From: Apricaphanius iberus
Lineage: Eukaryota > Chordata > Actinopteri > Cyprinodontiformes > Aphaniidae
DNA length: 64,000 nt
NCBI GenBank assembly: GCA_028564705.1
Contig: JAPXFQ010002669.1
Coordinates: forward strand, 1,426,001 to 1,490,000
Reading direction: 5' to 3'
The position numbers and the translations under genes are program-made. Of the stretch, positions 23,185 to 36,848 are shown piece by piece (position 1 is the first letter of the stretch; each line of letters starts with the position of its first letter). The notes below the pieces were generated by a model, which saw nothing but the letters and a program-made list of their open reading frames with translations, ran no database searches and was not told the DNA's origin.

Positions 23185-25670
23185 GTGAGTCAGATTCAGA
23201 GCAGTAGGTGGGTGTGAAACGTGCGTGTGCACAGCAGATGACGCCTTATGGTTAACAACACTCGTGCATGTTTACTGTATTTGCATGGATTTCTGCATTT
23301 GCCTCGGTGAGCTGCTGCAGTTGAAGTCGGCACATTGAGGCTCTTCTTGTTTCGTGTCCTTAACCTTGACCCTAATCCAGCAAATGGATGCATCCTACAG
23401 ACTCTATCAAACTTAACACAGGACCTGTGGCTTTTGCAAAACGGATTTCTCTCTTTCTTTTTTTTGATGTTGCTGTGTTTGTTGAGGTACCAGCCACTGC
23501 GAGTCTCTGCCAAACTGATAGTGGGTCTAGCCGGTATCCAAAGGGCTCATGGCAGCTTATAGCCTTAGCAGATCCATTAGACCCCATGTCCATATGGCAA
23601 AGATTAAACCTGCTAAATTGATACTTACACCCAGCATGTTTTCCTTCTTTTGTTTTATTTTTTTATTGCTGAGAGGTCATGGCTGCTGTGTGTCACATGC
23701 TGGCATTTATTGGTTTGTTCAAAATATTAGTAGCTTAGTGAATAAACAATGATGCGGTTATAAAAAGGTTCAGAATTCTATAAGCTAAAAGTTAAAGAAA
23801 GTAAGAGAAAAATAAAAGACTCCAATTGTCATGTGCGTAGATATGGTTTCTGAGTCCACAACCCCTATGCTGCTAAAGCGGTGGAATGTTTAATTTATAC
23901 CGTTTTTGGGGAAACTGCGCCACAGTGTTCAACCTGCTGGTGCACTTGTTGTTCAGCTGTCTATCCTGAAGGTAGTCCGAGGAGCCTTGTGAGTCAGGGT
24001 CTTATCCCAGCACACAGGTCTGTTGTTGGTGCAGATAGTCATTAAACACCCAGGACCTGGTAGACTTTTGAAGAATGGTGCGCATTATGTAAGATAATGT
24101 CACACAGGCCTTCCGTTGATTGGGGACATAAATAGATTTAAGAGAGGTCATGGGTTTGCCAGTTGAAGGTCATGTTTGCGAGATACAGTGCATTCTTTAC
24201 TGTAACATATATGATGTCATTATAAAGTTTAGCTTGTTTCCCTGTTTTATATGTTGCTTTTTAACAGGTATGCTTCGGTGACCAGATGTTAGCTGTTTGG
24301 GCGATTTTGTTCTTATGTTCTTAGCTGTGAGGTTCTGGTTGCGCATCTGTGGCTCTCGTAAGTGGCAATGAAAAGGAGTTCCATATTGGGTTCACTGTGA
24401 TTCACTCCAGTGATAAGATCAAAACGAGCAACACCATGAGAATCATATCAGCAAGAATAACAACGACAAGACAATGGCAAGGACACAGGCAAGTCCACCA
24501 CAGCGGGAGCAGCATGTATACCACAATCTGACTCTGAAAGGCAACCAGAGCCTGTAACACAAGCAGCGAGGATGAGGGAAATAGATGAATGACAGGGGTC
24601 AATTCCCCTACCATAGAGTTTGGATGGCCATTGCATTGTGCCAGTGTATATGCCTGCATTTTGAAATGGTTGCAGTGTGCTCTGGTGCTCTATCCTAATG
24701 CATAAGAAGTAGCGTGCAACCTCAACAGGTTAATAGTCCTTTAAAAGCATGAAATTCTGGATCATTTATACTGGCTTACTGGTTTGTAACTAATGTGAGC
24801 CACATTTTCCAAAAATTATAAAGTTCCTGCAGTCGTGCCGCAAATTTGAACAAGATTGATAAATCTGTGGCAATCTGGTATTGATGGGGATCACTTTACT
24901 TATGATAGGGTGTCAAATTGGTAAATAGGGCATAAGCCTTTACTATTTTACAGCTTTTAGGGCAGATATCCAGTGGGGATTCTGGGGTGGTCAAATCTAT
25001 GCTACATAATATTCTATACAAGTTTTTTTCTTTCACAGTTCACCTTCTCAAAGTCTGTTTTTTGAAGTATGTCATTGGTATTCCAGGCCTCAACCATGTC
25101 TCCATTTTTCCCGTTGAATGCCCTATGTAGTTGTGAAGAACTAGGGCCAAGGTGGGCAATTCTGGTTGCTGAGAACTGGTGTCCTACATACTGTAGACCT
25201 CCAACAATGCTGATTTGAATCGCTGAATTATCACCTGGCTTTTCAAGAGCCTGTTAATACAAGCAGGATAATATCTAAAGCAGACAGAACAATGGCCAAA
25301 CAAGAATCAGAGAAGAACGTTGGTGCTCAGTTGTACTCCAACAAACCTGTTTTCAATTGTTGAATAACCTCCATAGAATGTTGATTTCTGCAAAGGCCTG
25401 GGAGTGAACCCCTTATTGGATTAAGGTCTGTTGAACTAGAGAAGCATAGTTTAGGGTTAGGGTTAGGCACTGACTACTAACCACTAATGATGCAGCTGCT
25501 AAACCTTAAGCATAAAGATCTTAAATGAACAAAATTCTGATATATTAGTGTGTCCAAGTATTATCAAGTCCACACACATCTTTATTGGAGGACAACAAAC
25601 ATGTTCCAGGTGTATTCATGAAGCAAATTACAGGAAGCAGAACTTTGCAAAATGATTTAGGAAGAGGTAG

Positions 25671-26664
25671 AGTAGCTAGGTAGAGATAGATTAATGTAAG
25701 CCAGGTAAAGATCCGGAGCCGGTCGCGGCTTACCGCCGCGGAAGAAATGCGCCCCACGGGGGCAAGCCAGCGCCGGAGAGAGGTCCCTCAAGGGGATCCT
25801 CCCGCACAGTGCGGCCGCCCATTACCTGCCGGGTTGAATCCCCCGGGCAGACTGTGCGGACCCCACCCGTTTATCTCTTAAACGTTTCTCGCCCTCTTCA
25901 ACTCTGTCCTCTCAGTTCTGTCATTTTTCCTTAAGATAGTTGTCGACTATCGGTCTCGTGCCGGTATTTAGCCTTAGATGGAGTTTACCACCCACTTTGG
26001 GCTGCATTCTCAAACAACCCGACTCCGGCATGACGGGGGCCGTTACCGGCCCTACACCGTCCACGGGCTGAGCCTCGATCAGGAGGACTCAGACAGAGTG
26101 TTGGTAGCCAGGTCTCCTAGTAGCTAGGAGACAGGTTAATGTTAGTAGCTATGCTGCTTTAGGCTAGGCTGTTGGAGGACATTATTAGGGTCTGTTCCTA
26201 CTTTCTCTCCTACTTCTCCCCAACTGCATGATGTGCTGTCAATTCAAGCACTAACCTGTTTTCTATTATAGTAGGTGCTCCGGATTAGCCCTGCTTGACG
26301 ACCCTGACTAAGATGGCATTGCAGTGACGGAAAATTCTCCACGTCCTGCAACAAACTTCTGCATCAGTTCTATTGCTCTTTCTGTGTCTCTGTTATGTAT
26401 TCTCCAAGCCACAGACGGTCGCGGCAGATAACCGCTTGTGCTGAGCCTGGTTCTGCCGGAGGTTTCTTCCTGTTAAAAGGGAGTTTTTCCTTCCCACTGT
26501 CGCTTCATGCTTGCTCAGTATGAGGGATTGCTGAGAATTCCACGACGCAATCTTCTGTGGTTCTGTAATTTCTACACTAAACATTGTATTGTAATAACTC
26601 TTTTTGTAAAGTGCCTTGAGATGACATCTGTTGTGAAATGGCGCTATATAAATAAACTGAATTG
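25671..26664. repeat. Composite repeat: antisense 28S rRNA piece plus fish retroelement tail
   Basis: This unit joins the 28S fragment (separate entry, 25709-26096) to a tail at about 26390-26664. The tail contains ggtttcttcctgttaaaagg, gtgccttgagatgaca and ggcgctatataaataaactg, and ends in three copies of GAATT-like pentamers. That tail is a very common fish repeat 3' end on the + strand, and a second copy lies at 49494-49756. An imperfect direct repeat flanks the 28S piece: agtagctaggtagagataga at 25671-25690 and its ttaatgt continuation, against agtagctaggagacaggtta at 26119-26138. The duplication suggests one insertion event or an old tandem. Confidence 0.6.
25709..26096 (-). pseudogene. 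28S rRNA fragment (D2 region), degraded
   Basis: Read on the minus strand, the sequence follows the 5' part of the large-subunit rRNA. It runs from the helix before the D2 expansion (cctcgatcaggaggact in + sense near 26072) through taaataccggcacgagaccg (25957-25976) and aaacgggtggggtccgc (25856-25872) to gattcaacccggc (25826-25838). It ends in the GC-rich D2 arm with gccgcgaccggctccgg at 25713-25729. A stretch that is almost invariant in working 28S, around caagtaccgtaagggaaagt, is badly changed (25888-25950), so this is not a functional gene. It is about 390 bp long and truncated at both ends. Confidence 0.85.
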
Positions 26665-28340
26665 AATTGAATTTGGAAACCCTTGTGAAAAAAATCCTTT
26701 TGAATTTCCTTGTACAAGATCCCTCTTCCCCTTTGGTGATTCTCACTACCTGTCCTCGTGGTTGGATAGCTGAGGAAGCCAGATCCCAGGCGTGTTACAA
26801 AAAGGGAAAAGGAACAGACTTGAAGAGTGAGAATAGTGCAGGCAACAGAGGCCGGTGTGATGGGTGAAATGATGACAAATGAAAACTGGCAACCCAGAGG
26901 CAGAGGATGAGACAAAGGGTGCGATAGCGAAAGCCGGATCTTTGGGACTTCAAAGTGCTATGTTTCTAAACGACAGCAATGCATTGTCAATAGGAGCAAA
27001 GTCAATGTAAAGTGGCATTATAGTGTAGGAAATATACATTTCCTTCTTTTGTCTGCAAAGGAAGCAGGACACAATAATTGACGGAGAGTTTTATTTTGGG
27101 ACTGAAATGATTCAAGAGTTGGGAAAACAGAAATTGAATCCAACGTGAGTGTAGAAGTGTCTGCTCTACACAGAACTTTCTCAAATCGAGTCAGCAGAAC
27201 CGCAGTCTTGGCAGTCTTTCTTTAACGGGTGTGTGACGTAAATCTGTTTAAACAAATCATAAGGGTGGGGCTGTCAAGGCACTAATACGCTGCAGCCACA
27301 ACAAAGGGCCCCTCATTTTAGGAATGTTCGCATGTTGATTGATAAAAAAAAAAAAAGTGTGTTCAACTGTTACATTAGGAGTTCAGAATGTGATATCATC
27401 CAAGTAATTCTATTATTCACTCAATTTAGGTGGATGATCTCTATCCCTGGAGCTGAAAGCTTGCATCCTACTTTGATGAGTTGTAGTACATTTGATAAAC
27501 TAACCAGAGGGGAGAGAAGTCTGGTTTACAATGATAGCAGGGATCTACAAAGTGGGAACATGACAAGACAACATCATGCTGGAGGGTATCAACTGGAGCG
27601 CTCCACTTCATGCCTCGCTCCACTGTGTTCAGATTAGCTTCATCGTGCACACATGGCCACGCAGTTTTCACTGCCCCAGACGTGTCGGCATGCAGACGTG
27701 CGCGTGCTCTGACGTTGATCCAGACAGGAATCTATTTATCTAAACGAACAAACAAGAATGCACACAGATACAAAGGGACACAAAGCACGCCGGGTCTGTA
27801 GCCTCGTTGCCTGCTGTCCAAGGGCAGAGGGGATTTGGATATTGTTACGTTAATCTCCTCCTATTTGGCTTCTGGGAACGCAATCGGATAAACAGACTAG
27901 CACAAATGCACACAGGTATGAAGTCATGGATATACGTGTGTGTGTTTTCAGAGACAAAAATACACATTTTTAGAATTTTTTTTCCTTGCAGTTATTTGCA
28001 TTCAATCAGGCAGGTAAACAACCTTCTGATAGCTTCATGTGGGAAAGAAGGAACTAGGCATGGGCTTGTTATTGGTACCATGAAATAAAATGAGCTGAAC
28101 AATATACTGAATCACAACTCTTATCACATTATCAGTATGTCCAATATCCCAGTAGCAAAATTAGGTCTTAAGTGTTTTGCAGAGGAGTTCTACACTTGGC
28201 TGGTTGGATACACTTTTGGGTGTGTCCAAATTCATTGAAGGACCCAACCTACCCAGGTGACGTACAGTAGGCTGGATCCTTCGTTGACCACATTGACTGG
28301 AAGTGAGCAGCTATGAAATTAAAAAGCTTAAAGTTTATAC

Positions 28341-28341
<1 letters not shown>

Positions 28342-28425
<84 letters not shown>
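28342..28425. repeat. (TC)n-(CA)n compound microsatellite, 84 bp
   Basis: A pure TC run (28342-28410) passes directly into CA (28411-28425). The long minus-strand ORF over it, which reads Arg-Glu repeats, is an artefact of the simple sequence. Confidence 0.97.
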
Positions 28426-29204
28426 GTATTGAGGGAGACCTCTTCCTTTAATACTTTTCCGTTGGTGTGTTAGTGTATGCAAGGACCTGAGGGGGTGTAG
28501 ACCTTTCCTGGCAGGTGTGTCTACCATTGCAGAACTAGGCTTCAGCCGTCAAACTCATTCTCAGCCTTAACTCAGCATATACCCTGGTGCCTATTTTTGG
28601 ACTGCCAGCTTTTAATATACTTATATTTAAAACTGTACTTCTCTCCCACTCTGTTTCCCGCTTCGACAGCCATTGTTACGAGAACAAAATTTTCCTGTTC
28701 TGCCTGAGATAAATATCGGGATATGGTGGACTGGGAAGGATACACCCATGTCAGGAATTATCCTTGTTTCCCCTGTTTGTGTCTAATTTTTCCCCGGTGT
28801 ATGTCGTTACCTTAATTACTCCCCAGTGTATTTATGTTCCCAGCTTCCCTAGTGTCTTTGCGTTGTCATCGTCATGGTTCCTTTGGTCTGTCCATAGTTA
28901 GTTCGTGGTCGGTCTCTCGTCTGATCTACTGCTTTTTGCTCCCTGCTCTGTGTTTTCCTGAGTCCTGTCAGAATTAAAGTGGAACTTTCAACACAACGCA
29001 ACATGACAACCCAATCCATCCATTTAAACCCAGGCAAAAGAGAGAACGCTTTGGTTGGCTGCATTTGGAGGAGCATTAGAATTTGGAAAGCTTTTGTCGC
29101 ATCACTGTGACATAATCTGCTTTTACATGCGGCATTTTAACGATTGTGCCCCCGAATTTGGACACATTCTTTTCACCGCCCTTTATTCCAACACTTGATG
29201 CATT

Positions 29205-29510
29205 AGGGCTGAATGATTTTAGAAAATCTTCTAATGGAGATGGTATTGCAAAATTTTGCAATGAAGACGTCAATTGCGACATATATATATTATATTTCTC
29301 TGTTTCTCATCTGGGCTTTCTAATTTGAGCAATGTCATTTGTGTCCAGTATAATTATCTGCTGCTGTTAAGACTCTTTTCAACTGGCTAAAAATTACATT
29401 AGCATGAAAACTGCAATTTCGTAGCACTTGTAATTTACAAGCCAACACGTATTGCAAGATGTATGCTATATTGCAAACACTGAAATTGTGATAATGATAT
29501 ATTCACTAAG
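29205..29510. repeat. Decayed small element of the agggctg-type class
   Basis: It starts with agggctgaatgattttag, the usual start of a common hAT-like fish repeat class. It then shows the typical words gcaaaattttgcaatgaaga, caatttcgtagcacttgta and aaattgtgataatgatatat. The right terminus is lost. Non-coding. Confidence 0.45.
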
Positions 29511-29569
29511 TATTCTGCAACCTTATGATGCATAATTGATATGACCAAGATGCTACAGCTTGCCTTGCA

Positions 29570-29682
29570 GACAGGGACCAGCAGTCACCTACAGGCAAGG
29601 GATGTTAAGTGTCTTGCCCAAGGACACTATGGCTGAGACCGCCAGCCACTAGAAGAATTCCTAACTCCTGAGACACTGCCGC
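29570..29682. repeat. Short fragment of a LINE/SINE-type repeat
   Basis: The words gttaagtgtcttgcccaagg at 29607-29626 and the following acacta match the part of the fish repeat that flanks the 38634-39193 insertion (ttaa then gtgccttgcc). Only about 110 bp is recognisable. Confidence 0.5.
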
Positions 29683-32600
29683 CCCAATTTTGTCATTCCA
29701 CATTTTCTTAAACTTTTGAGAAGTGAACTAGAGAAGATTAACCATTTAAAAAATTAGGAAATATCCCTGAAAAATAGCGCTGAGTCGGAAGCAGCAAACC
29801 AGATCACTTCAACATCATTAGCCACCCAAGGCGCTCATTCGCCACTGACGGGACATGGAAAATGAACAGGGCTGTAACTGACTGAAACACTGTTTTATGG
29901 CGCCCTGAATAGTCAGCCATATCGTCCCCCCACCCATGTCTGTTGTGAACTACAACAGTGAGAATGAAACCATATGGTCTCTTTATATCTGTAGTCTGGT
30001 GCTGTGAAAGCAGAGCAAGAACTGAATGTCTGCTCTTCTCTGCATCTTACTGGAAGTCAAATTCAATTTCAAATTTCCAGTTTAACCTTATTTGCCGTGG
30101 GAGACAGGGAGGCAGGGAGTCATTTTAATAGCTGGACGTTTTCTCGGATTCCCAGACTTTGCAGACCGAGCCTGGAGCATCGATTGCTCCCCTACATTTG
30201 GTTCCCTGCTTTAGTTGTTTCAGACGAGTCAAATAAAATGACTGAAGTAAAAATTCATAGAAAGTTTAGAAGTGTTTATATGTGTCCTTGAACAGTGTAC
30301 TGGGTCTGTTAACTCATATTAGACTGATGGGGATGTCCGTAAACAATATTGGACAGTGATGGAGTTGACTGGAAACCAGCAGTTTCTTGGATCCATCCAT
30401 CCCCACGGGCCTGACTGATAATTGGTCTGAAGTTATTTTTAGATCCTATTTACATCTACTACCATTAAGTGTCATAGAGAAAGCCTTTTTTAAAAGCATT
30501 ATTTACTTTTTATTTCTAATAATGTAACATTTTGGAATTCGTTTTGCATCTGACATCAACACATAATAAATAATGCATTTTCCCAAACCCCACTGAATTC
30601 TGCAGCAAAAAAAAAAATCGAACCCAATCAGCTTTTTCTTTACTGGTCTGAGACAAACACAAAGCTGAGTTTAAATATAGTACTACATCCTCCTAGAAAA
30701 CCATTTCACATATTATGTATAGAGAGAGCTCAATTTTTCTGTATGTGCTGGGATGGACTGTATATCTTTAGGTAATTGGTACTTCCTGGAACATTTTATT
30801 TATGTTATAATGTTAATCTGGAAGTACAGTAAATTACCTCACAGGGTGAGACTGAGCCACCAGCTGTTCTTGAGACAAGCAAAAATTTATCAACCACGAT
30901 TTTTACTCCACCCCCTGTTTAAAAGTAGTTTTATTTGGAGTATAAAAATGATCAAAGTCATACAATTTATGTAAACCACAACAACAACAAAAAAACCATG
31001 ATCCTGATTGTACACTGAGTTATTTAAGTCAGTCCCTCTTTTCCCTTTTTTTTTAACTAAAATTAACTTCTCAGTTCAGTTTTGAAGGCTCTTGCCTACC
31101 GTTCTCCCCACCTTCAGCAGTTCTATGGCTATTCTGTTTATCTTAACCTAATCATTTCCTCAGCATGTTGATCTCTAGGAGCTGAGACTGTGAGAGCTTC
31201 ACTATAAACAGAATTGCAAATCAATTTTTAAACGAATAAACAATAATAATATTTAAACCTACGACAATTTCTTGGCTGAATGTTTCGTTTGATAGGAATC
31301 TGCTGTAAACACAACCGCACACTTGAAAATTGTGATGATTTTTTACATTTTGAAGAGCAAAGGTGTTTTGTTTTTTTTAAACAAACAAATTGATTATAAA
31401 TGAGTCCCGTTTGGTGTGTACTGCAGATCTTAGGTCAGCTGCATGATGAGTTTCCTCTCCGTCCGCCATCGTCCCAGTGACGGCTTCTCTTTCACGCTTC
31501 GTTCCCCCTTTGGCTGAGATCATGCCCTGTATTCCCACTTCTTCAACATGGCCTGAGTCACAGCGGGCCACAGTAGAGTCACTCTATGCAAGATGACCAG
31601 CAGCTCGCATGTTGTCTCTCTCTCTCTGTGGCTCAAACAAACGCAGACAGCTTCCTGTAATGATTTGCCTTTCTCTGATGGATCGGGTTGCTTTGGCAGG
31701 TTGCAGAAAAGACTGGTTCAGTTTTGTACATCTGAGTGTCTCTGTGTCGTAACTAAGGTGACACCACAAAGATACGACAAAACTGACTGATTTACCACAA
31801 AAGTTTGGAACTTATACAGTGAATCTAAAAAATAACATAAAACCAATATCCAGGCTATGGAAATAAAATCTATGGTTAGTTCTGAATGGTGACAATGTTT
31901 TGATCCTGGGTCCAGTACCTTGTATCGGATCATCTGCCTGTGTTGTGTGGCCCGTTCTGCCCTCTGTGCTATCCAGCAAAATGTTGAAAGAGAAAGCAGC
32001 CAAAACGCAAGTCAATCGATTTTTCAAAGCAAAGAACTACATTTATAAAGCTGGAGAGCAACTTTGTTCTGCAGGATTTGCTTGCACACAATGAACTGGG
32101 ACTACAGGGACCACAGTGTTACAGGCATATTCCGAATGAGTCATGCTCTAACCGGAGAAAACATGCAAGCATTAGCCTGGCACTTCAGCAAACTGCGCCA
32201 TGTTAAAATATTGTCAGCGGGAAGCACCAGCCTGGTTTGGATAGCTTTGTAAAACCACAATCCACCCTCATGACAATATGGATGGCCGATAACCACAATC
32301 CTCAATTTTATAATTAGGTATGTAACCCCTGTCATCGACCATCCAGTATTTGCAGTAACAAGCGATGAGTTATTTACATCGCTCTGAAGGAATTTGGGAC
32401 TTCTCTTCATTTACAGTATTGTTTTAATTAAGTGACATTTGAGAATTGTTTAACAGCCAGTTTCGGCTCCTGCCGCAGAATCTCAGTGGGATTCAAGGCC
32501 AAACTTTGGCTGGACAACTTTGCTTGAGCCATTCAGAGGTGAACATGGTGTGTTTCAGATCGTTATTATGCTGCAAACCCAAGTGTACTTAGACTTAAGG

Positions 32601-34812
32601 TGACCAACTGATGAGTAGGCATTCTCTTTAGGAGTTTATTTATATAAAGAACAGATATTTTCCTTCGACAAACAGAATTCATGGCTACATAAATGACAGC
32701 AAGTCAAACAGGTCCTGAAACGATAAACACTGTAACGATACCAGCAACGTGTTTCAAGGTTTTGTTCCCTGAGGAACACTCAGTCACTCTGAGCTGCATA
32801 TCTATGCTGTGCATGAACATTTTCTCCAACCCCCATTGCCCGCATTAGCCCCTGATAACAAACAGAATGCCCACCTTGGCTTACAACTGTCCACGTTGGG
32901 GCTGCATTGATTTTGTGGCCAGGAGAGCACAGAGCATGTCTCCTCTAGTAAAAGCCAACCATTAGCAACTCCACAGTTTGGTTGAAGACATTCATGCTTG
33001 TGTTATTTGTGCAGATAACACATCCACCTTGAATTTTTTTTTTACCTAAGAAAGAAGAGCTGAGGAAGAAACGGTGGGAATTTGTCTTTGGAAATCCGAC
33101 TACGAAGTATAATGCTAAGCTAGTTATTTGTTCGAACGCAGAGCGAGGGTCACTTTTTTTTTTGCCAATCAAATGTGAAACTTTTCCATATTATCGACTA
33201 AGACACGTAATCCCGTCCCACCCTCTGCTTCGACAAAATTCAGCCCCCCTTAAAAACATGAGCGCGAGAGCAATTTTTTTGCTACTTATCTCTTCTTGAG
33301 TTTTTCTAGATTGCTTCTACTTCGTGTCGTCAGGCAGGTTGATTTTAGGGATTTCTTTGTTTTTAGCAATAATCCGCCTTTGGTGAGGCTCATGAAATTG
33401 GCTTCATGAAAAAATGGTAATCACAAAAATTTAAGGGTGAGAGCTGGGCACAATTACCTTTTGGAAAGGACCTTAATCTTTTCACCAGCTTTTTTTCCTA
33501 CCGTTTCCATACTGCACACAACCTTCTGATGTTACAAATGCTCCATTTTAAGGTACAAAAACAACATTGAAGGATGTTCTGTTTTAGGGCTATGAGAGGT
33601 ATTGATCTGGAGTACAGTAACAGCAGTCAGTGAGCGTCAACCGTAGAGCTAGACACGTGCATCTGCTTCAGTTGCTGCTGTTCATTGGTCTGCAAAGCCT
33701 CAACTAAAAGAAGCATCGCTAATGCAGCCTTCCCACTCCCAGATAAGTAGACTTCACAGGCCACCTACACACTGTTCTGCTTGCAGCTCTCTGATGGCTT
33801 GTATGTGCTGGCAGCCTCATCTCATCTCGGGTTGTTAGTATGTTTTGTGTGGAATTTACCTGTCGAAGCGGCCATAGTGATGTTAACCTAAAGAGTTCCT
33901 TTCTCCAACCACTTTTACCTGCTTCTTATGCTCTCCCGTCGCCTATACCTCCACACTCCTACACCGCCTCATAAGGCACTGCGACGAATAAGGCCATCCT
34001 GTTCTGGGTCACTCCATAACTCAAACACAAGGCCGCGGTTTTATCTCTGCTATATTTCGCTGCTTTATTCTCTAATCACACACATGGACACACATGTATA
34101 CAGACCACTTGTGGTCTTCTGTGTGCGCGGGAGAGTGGAAGAAAGGCAGTAAGTTTGGGATGACAAGTGTCTGTGTCCTTATGTGGGTCACACAGTGTCA
34201 GCTAAAGTCTGCAGGGCCCAGAAACTGGGTCGGGCCTTGGTGCAAGCGTACACATATTTATACACTCTCTACGCTTGGGGACACACGTTTTTTCATATGC
34301 AAATTAGTAGGTTTGAAGTTCAATTTGATGTGATTTAAGTGTAAAGTTAAAAAAGGAGATTTAGATACACTTTGAGGAACAGAGACAACCTTTTTTCCTC
34401 TTGCTTGTGGACAATAAATCAGACTAAGCTTTTTCCAATTAGAGGTCAGTTAGGAATAATATTTTTTTCACTACATTTTGAAGTAAGGTGACCAACCATC
34501 CTCTTCTCCCGAGACATGTCTACTTCCCACGTGCCTTCCGGGGGATTTCAAATATTGGTGAAAATGTCTGGGTTCTAACGGCCAGTAACAATATTTAAAC
34601 TGACTTGTGCGACGAATGCAATACAATGCATTATCTCTAATCTTACGTCCCCCCAGAGGGACTGATTGTAAAAATTGATTATAAAAAATTGGTGGAGATT
34701 GTTGGCTTTGCCTTTTTTTGTGTTGATAATTTCTGTTTACAATAAAAAAATATTTTATTTTAAATATTAAGAAAAGAGGAAGAAAAATGCTCCTTTGCCC
34801 TGCAATCATTTG

Positions 34813-34850
<38 letters not shown>
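34813..34850. repeat. (GACA)n microsatellite, 38 bp
   Basis: Pure GACA tetranucleotide run. Confidence 0.97.
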
Positions 34851-35660
34851 GTGAGCATAGTTGCCGAGAAAAGCATCCTCACCCCCCCATCCAAGTTACG
34901 GCTTTATCCGGCAGGGCTATTTGACTCACCATAGAAAAACGAAGTGCAACGGAGCTCTTCACCATGAAACCCAATGGACCCACAATATCTCTGAGTTACT
35001 TGGTAATATACAAAAAAAAAAAAATTTAAAAAATCCTGTAGTTTTTTTCGGAAAATGTCATTCGATGATGCATATTAATAATTGTTCTTCTATACAACAG
35101 TTGTAGAAGACATTAAGTACAGCTCATGATCAAGCAATATTTAATCGGCAGTAAGTCTCTGATATTGTTTTTTATGTGACGTTATTAATCTCACATAAGT
35201 GTTTTAATAACTCTTCTTTATTATGCCGCTTCAGTTCATTCAGGTTTGAGAAGATTTGCGTCGGCACAACTTTGCTAAGGTGCCATCACCACAACTGAGT
35301 CATATCTGAACTTTAACTAAGCCGTTTTAACATCTTATTTTTCATTTTCAATTGTTCTGTTATTATTTGCTGCTGTGTCTGGGATCATTGTCCACTTGAT
35401 AAAGCAGAGAGAAGGGGCCATTTCTACGATCGACAGGGCTCTACGTGCCTCTTTGAGCTTGACTATGTGGGAGATGTTTACACTGTGGATGCAGCCCAAC
35501 TTTAAGTCTGGGTATTTATGGAAGAGACAGATGAATGCACACTTCCCTCTAGAATTGTTTGGTTTAATGAGGAGTCCATTGAGTCCAAGTATAAGGTGCC
35601 CAGATCATGTAGGTTACCAAATAAAGCCAAAATCCTTACCCAGCCAACACCTTGATTAAC

Positions 35661-36008
35661 ACTTACTGTCTGTCCAGACCAAACACGATAGGAGCGACTA
35701 GAGCTTCAGGTGTACATGTAAAATCAATGGAGGAGCGCAATGAAGCGCGACTTGGTGTCCCGCGACACTTCAGAAGCAGATTTGCGTCGCGAACACGTAA
35801 TCCACTCTGTCCTCCATCAGCTCGGTCCATAATCCATCGCCAGCTGCACTGTAGTCCCAGCTCCGCTGAAGGCCAGTTCGCGCGTGAAAATACAATATTT
35901 GAAGCACGTCAAGTTCGCGTTGTACACGCTTCAAGGTGCGAATGTTCAAGCATCCAGCTGGGGGCATGTGGCGCGTTTTAACGCTTTTGGTTTGGACACA
36001 CCGTTAGT
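35661..36008. mobile_element. GC-rich inverted-repeat element, about 348 bp
   Basis: The left end acttactgtctgtccagacc and the inverted right end (ggtttggacacaccgttagt) agree at 16 of 20 positions. The interior is much richer in CG dinucleotides than its surroundings (for example gcgacttggtgtcccgcgac). Opposite-strand ORFs inside have no domain. No clear target duplication is seen, so the superfamily is left open. Confidence 0.6.
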
Positions 36009-36461
36009 GCAGGAATGCTGTTACAAGTGAGCCTGTGGGTGGCATTTTTTAAATTTTGCTCTAGGCGCTAGATTATGATTATGCTACTGGCACAACCACA
36101 AAATAAGAACATTTTTGTAGTATTGTGTTTTGCAGTTTCAGGAACTTCTGAGACAAAAACAAGGAAGTCTACTCAGTAGTCATAGCTAAGGCTTATTTGG
36201 GGGCGTTTGGGTGAAATTAACAATTTTGATTTACGTGAAGGTTAGCAGAATGTGTTACCTAACCAAAAATTCTGTTAATTGTTATTGATATACTAAAAAT
36301 CAAATGATTTAGGATGTGAGCACATCCTATATAAGGTTCTCTTATATTTTAGACATAATATTTTATGTCTAAAATATATTACAGTCTACAGTAAGAAACA
36401 CAACTCTATGGCTAAATAAAATAACTATTACTCGTCAGCTACCGGGTTTTTATTGTACCCA

Positions 36462-36848
36462 CTATGGCTGGTTGATATGGCTCAAAAAACGGAATATACA
36501 TTTTTTCTCATACCTAATCCACTTTTAATAATTTTTGTTTGTATATCCTATCTGTGTTTTTTTAAAAAGAAATACGAGTGACACAAAATATTTTCTAAAG
36601 CTTTTATTTCAATCATCCCGTGTTGGAGTAACCTGAATTTAAAACCGAAACAAGCCGCAAAGTATCCTTTTAAAACAAGATGGTAGGTCCTGGGTGGGCT
36701 GACATCATTCTGAGCTATGGAAGCCCAAGTAATACACTGGTGAGAGAAAAAAAAAAATCGTGATTTTTTTTTAATTTTCCAAAAATGTAATTTTTTATAA
36801 ACAGAATATTCGGCTAATCCAAAAAATCTAGTTAACGCCCAGCCTTAG
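36462..36848. mobile_element. AT-rich small element, copy A
   Basis: The ends ctatggctggttgatatgg and gttaacgcccagccttag are decayed inverted repeats of the tagggctgggcgatat type. The inner block gcaaagtatccttttaaaac (36657-36676), with the following aagatgg and gagctatggaagcc, is shared with copy B at 55126-55420. This shows that both belong to one family. hAT-like by its ends; non-coding. Confidence 0.65.

Noticed and set aside
25445..25466. ttagggttagggttagg, telomere-like
   Set aside because: Fewer than four units with no larger array; too short to call interstitial telomeric DNA.
26113..26131. Palindrome tctcctag-tag-ctaggaga as a protein-binding or attachment site
   Set aside because: A short palindrome inside a composite repeat; no partner copy and no functional context.
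28249..28527. Minus-strand ORF with long Arg-Glu repeat
   Set aside because: It is the translation of the (TC)n microsatellite; there is no domain or flanking coding signal.
32410..32600. Possible further Tc1 fragment
   Set aside because: Words such as tctcagtgggattcaaggcc recall a Tc1, but the order and length are too poor to support an entry.
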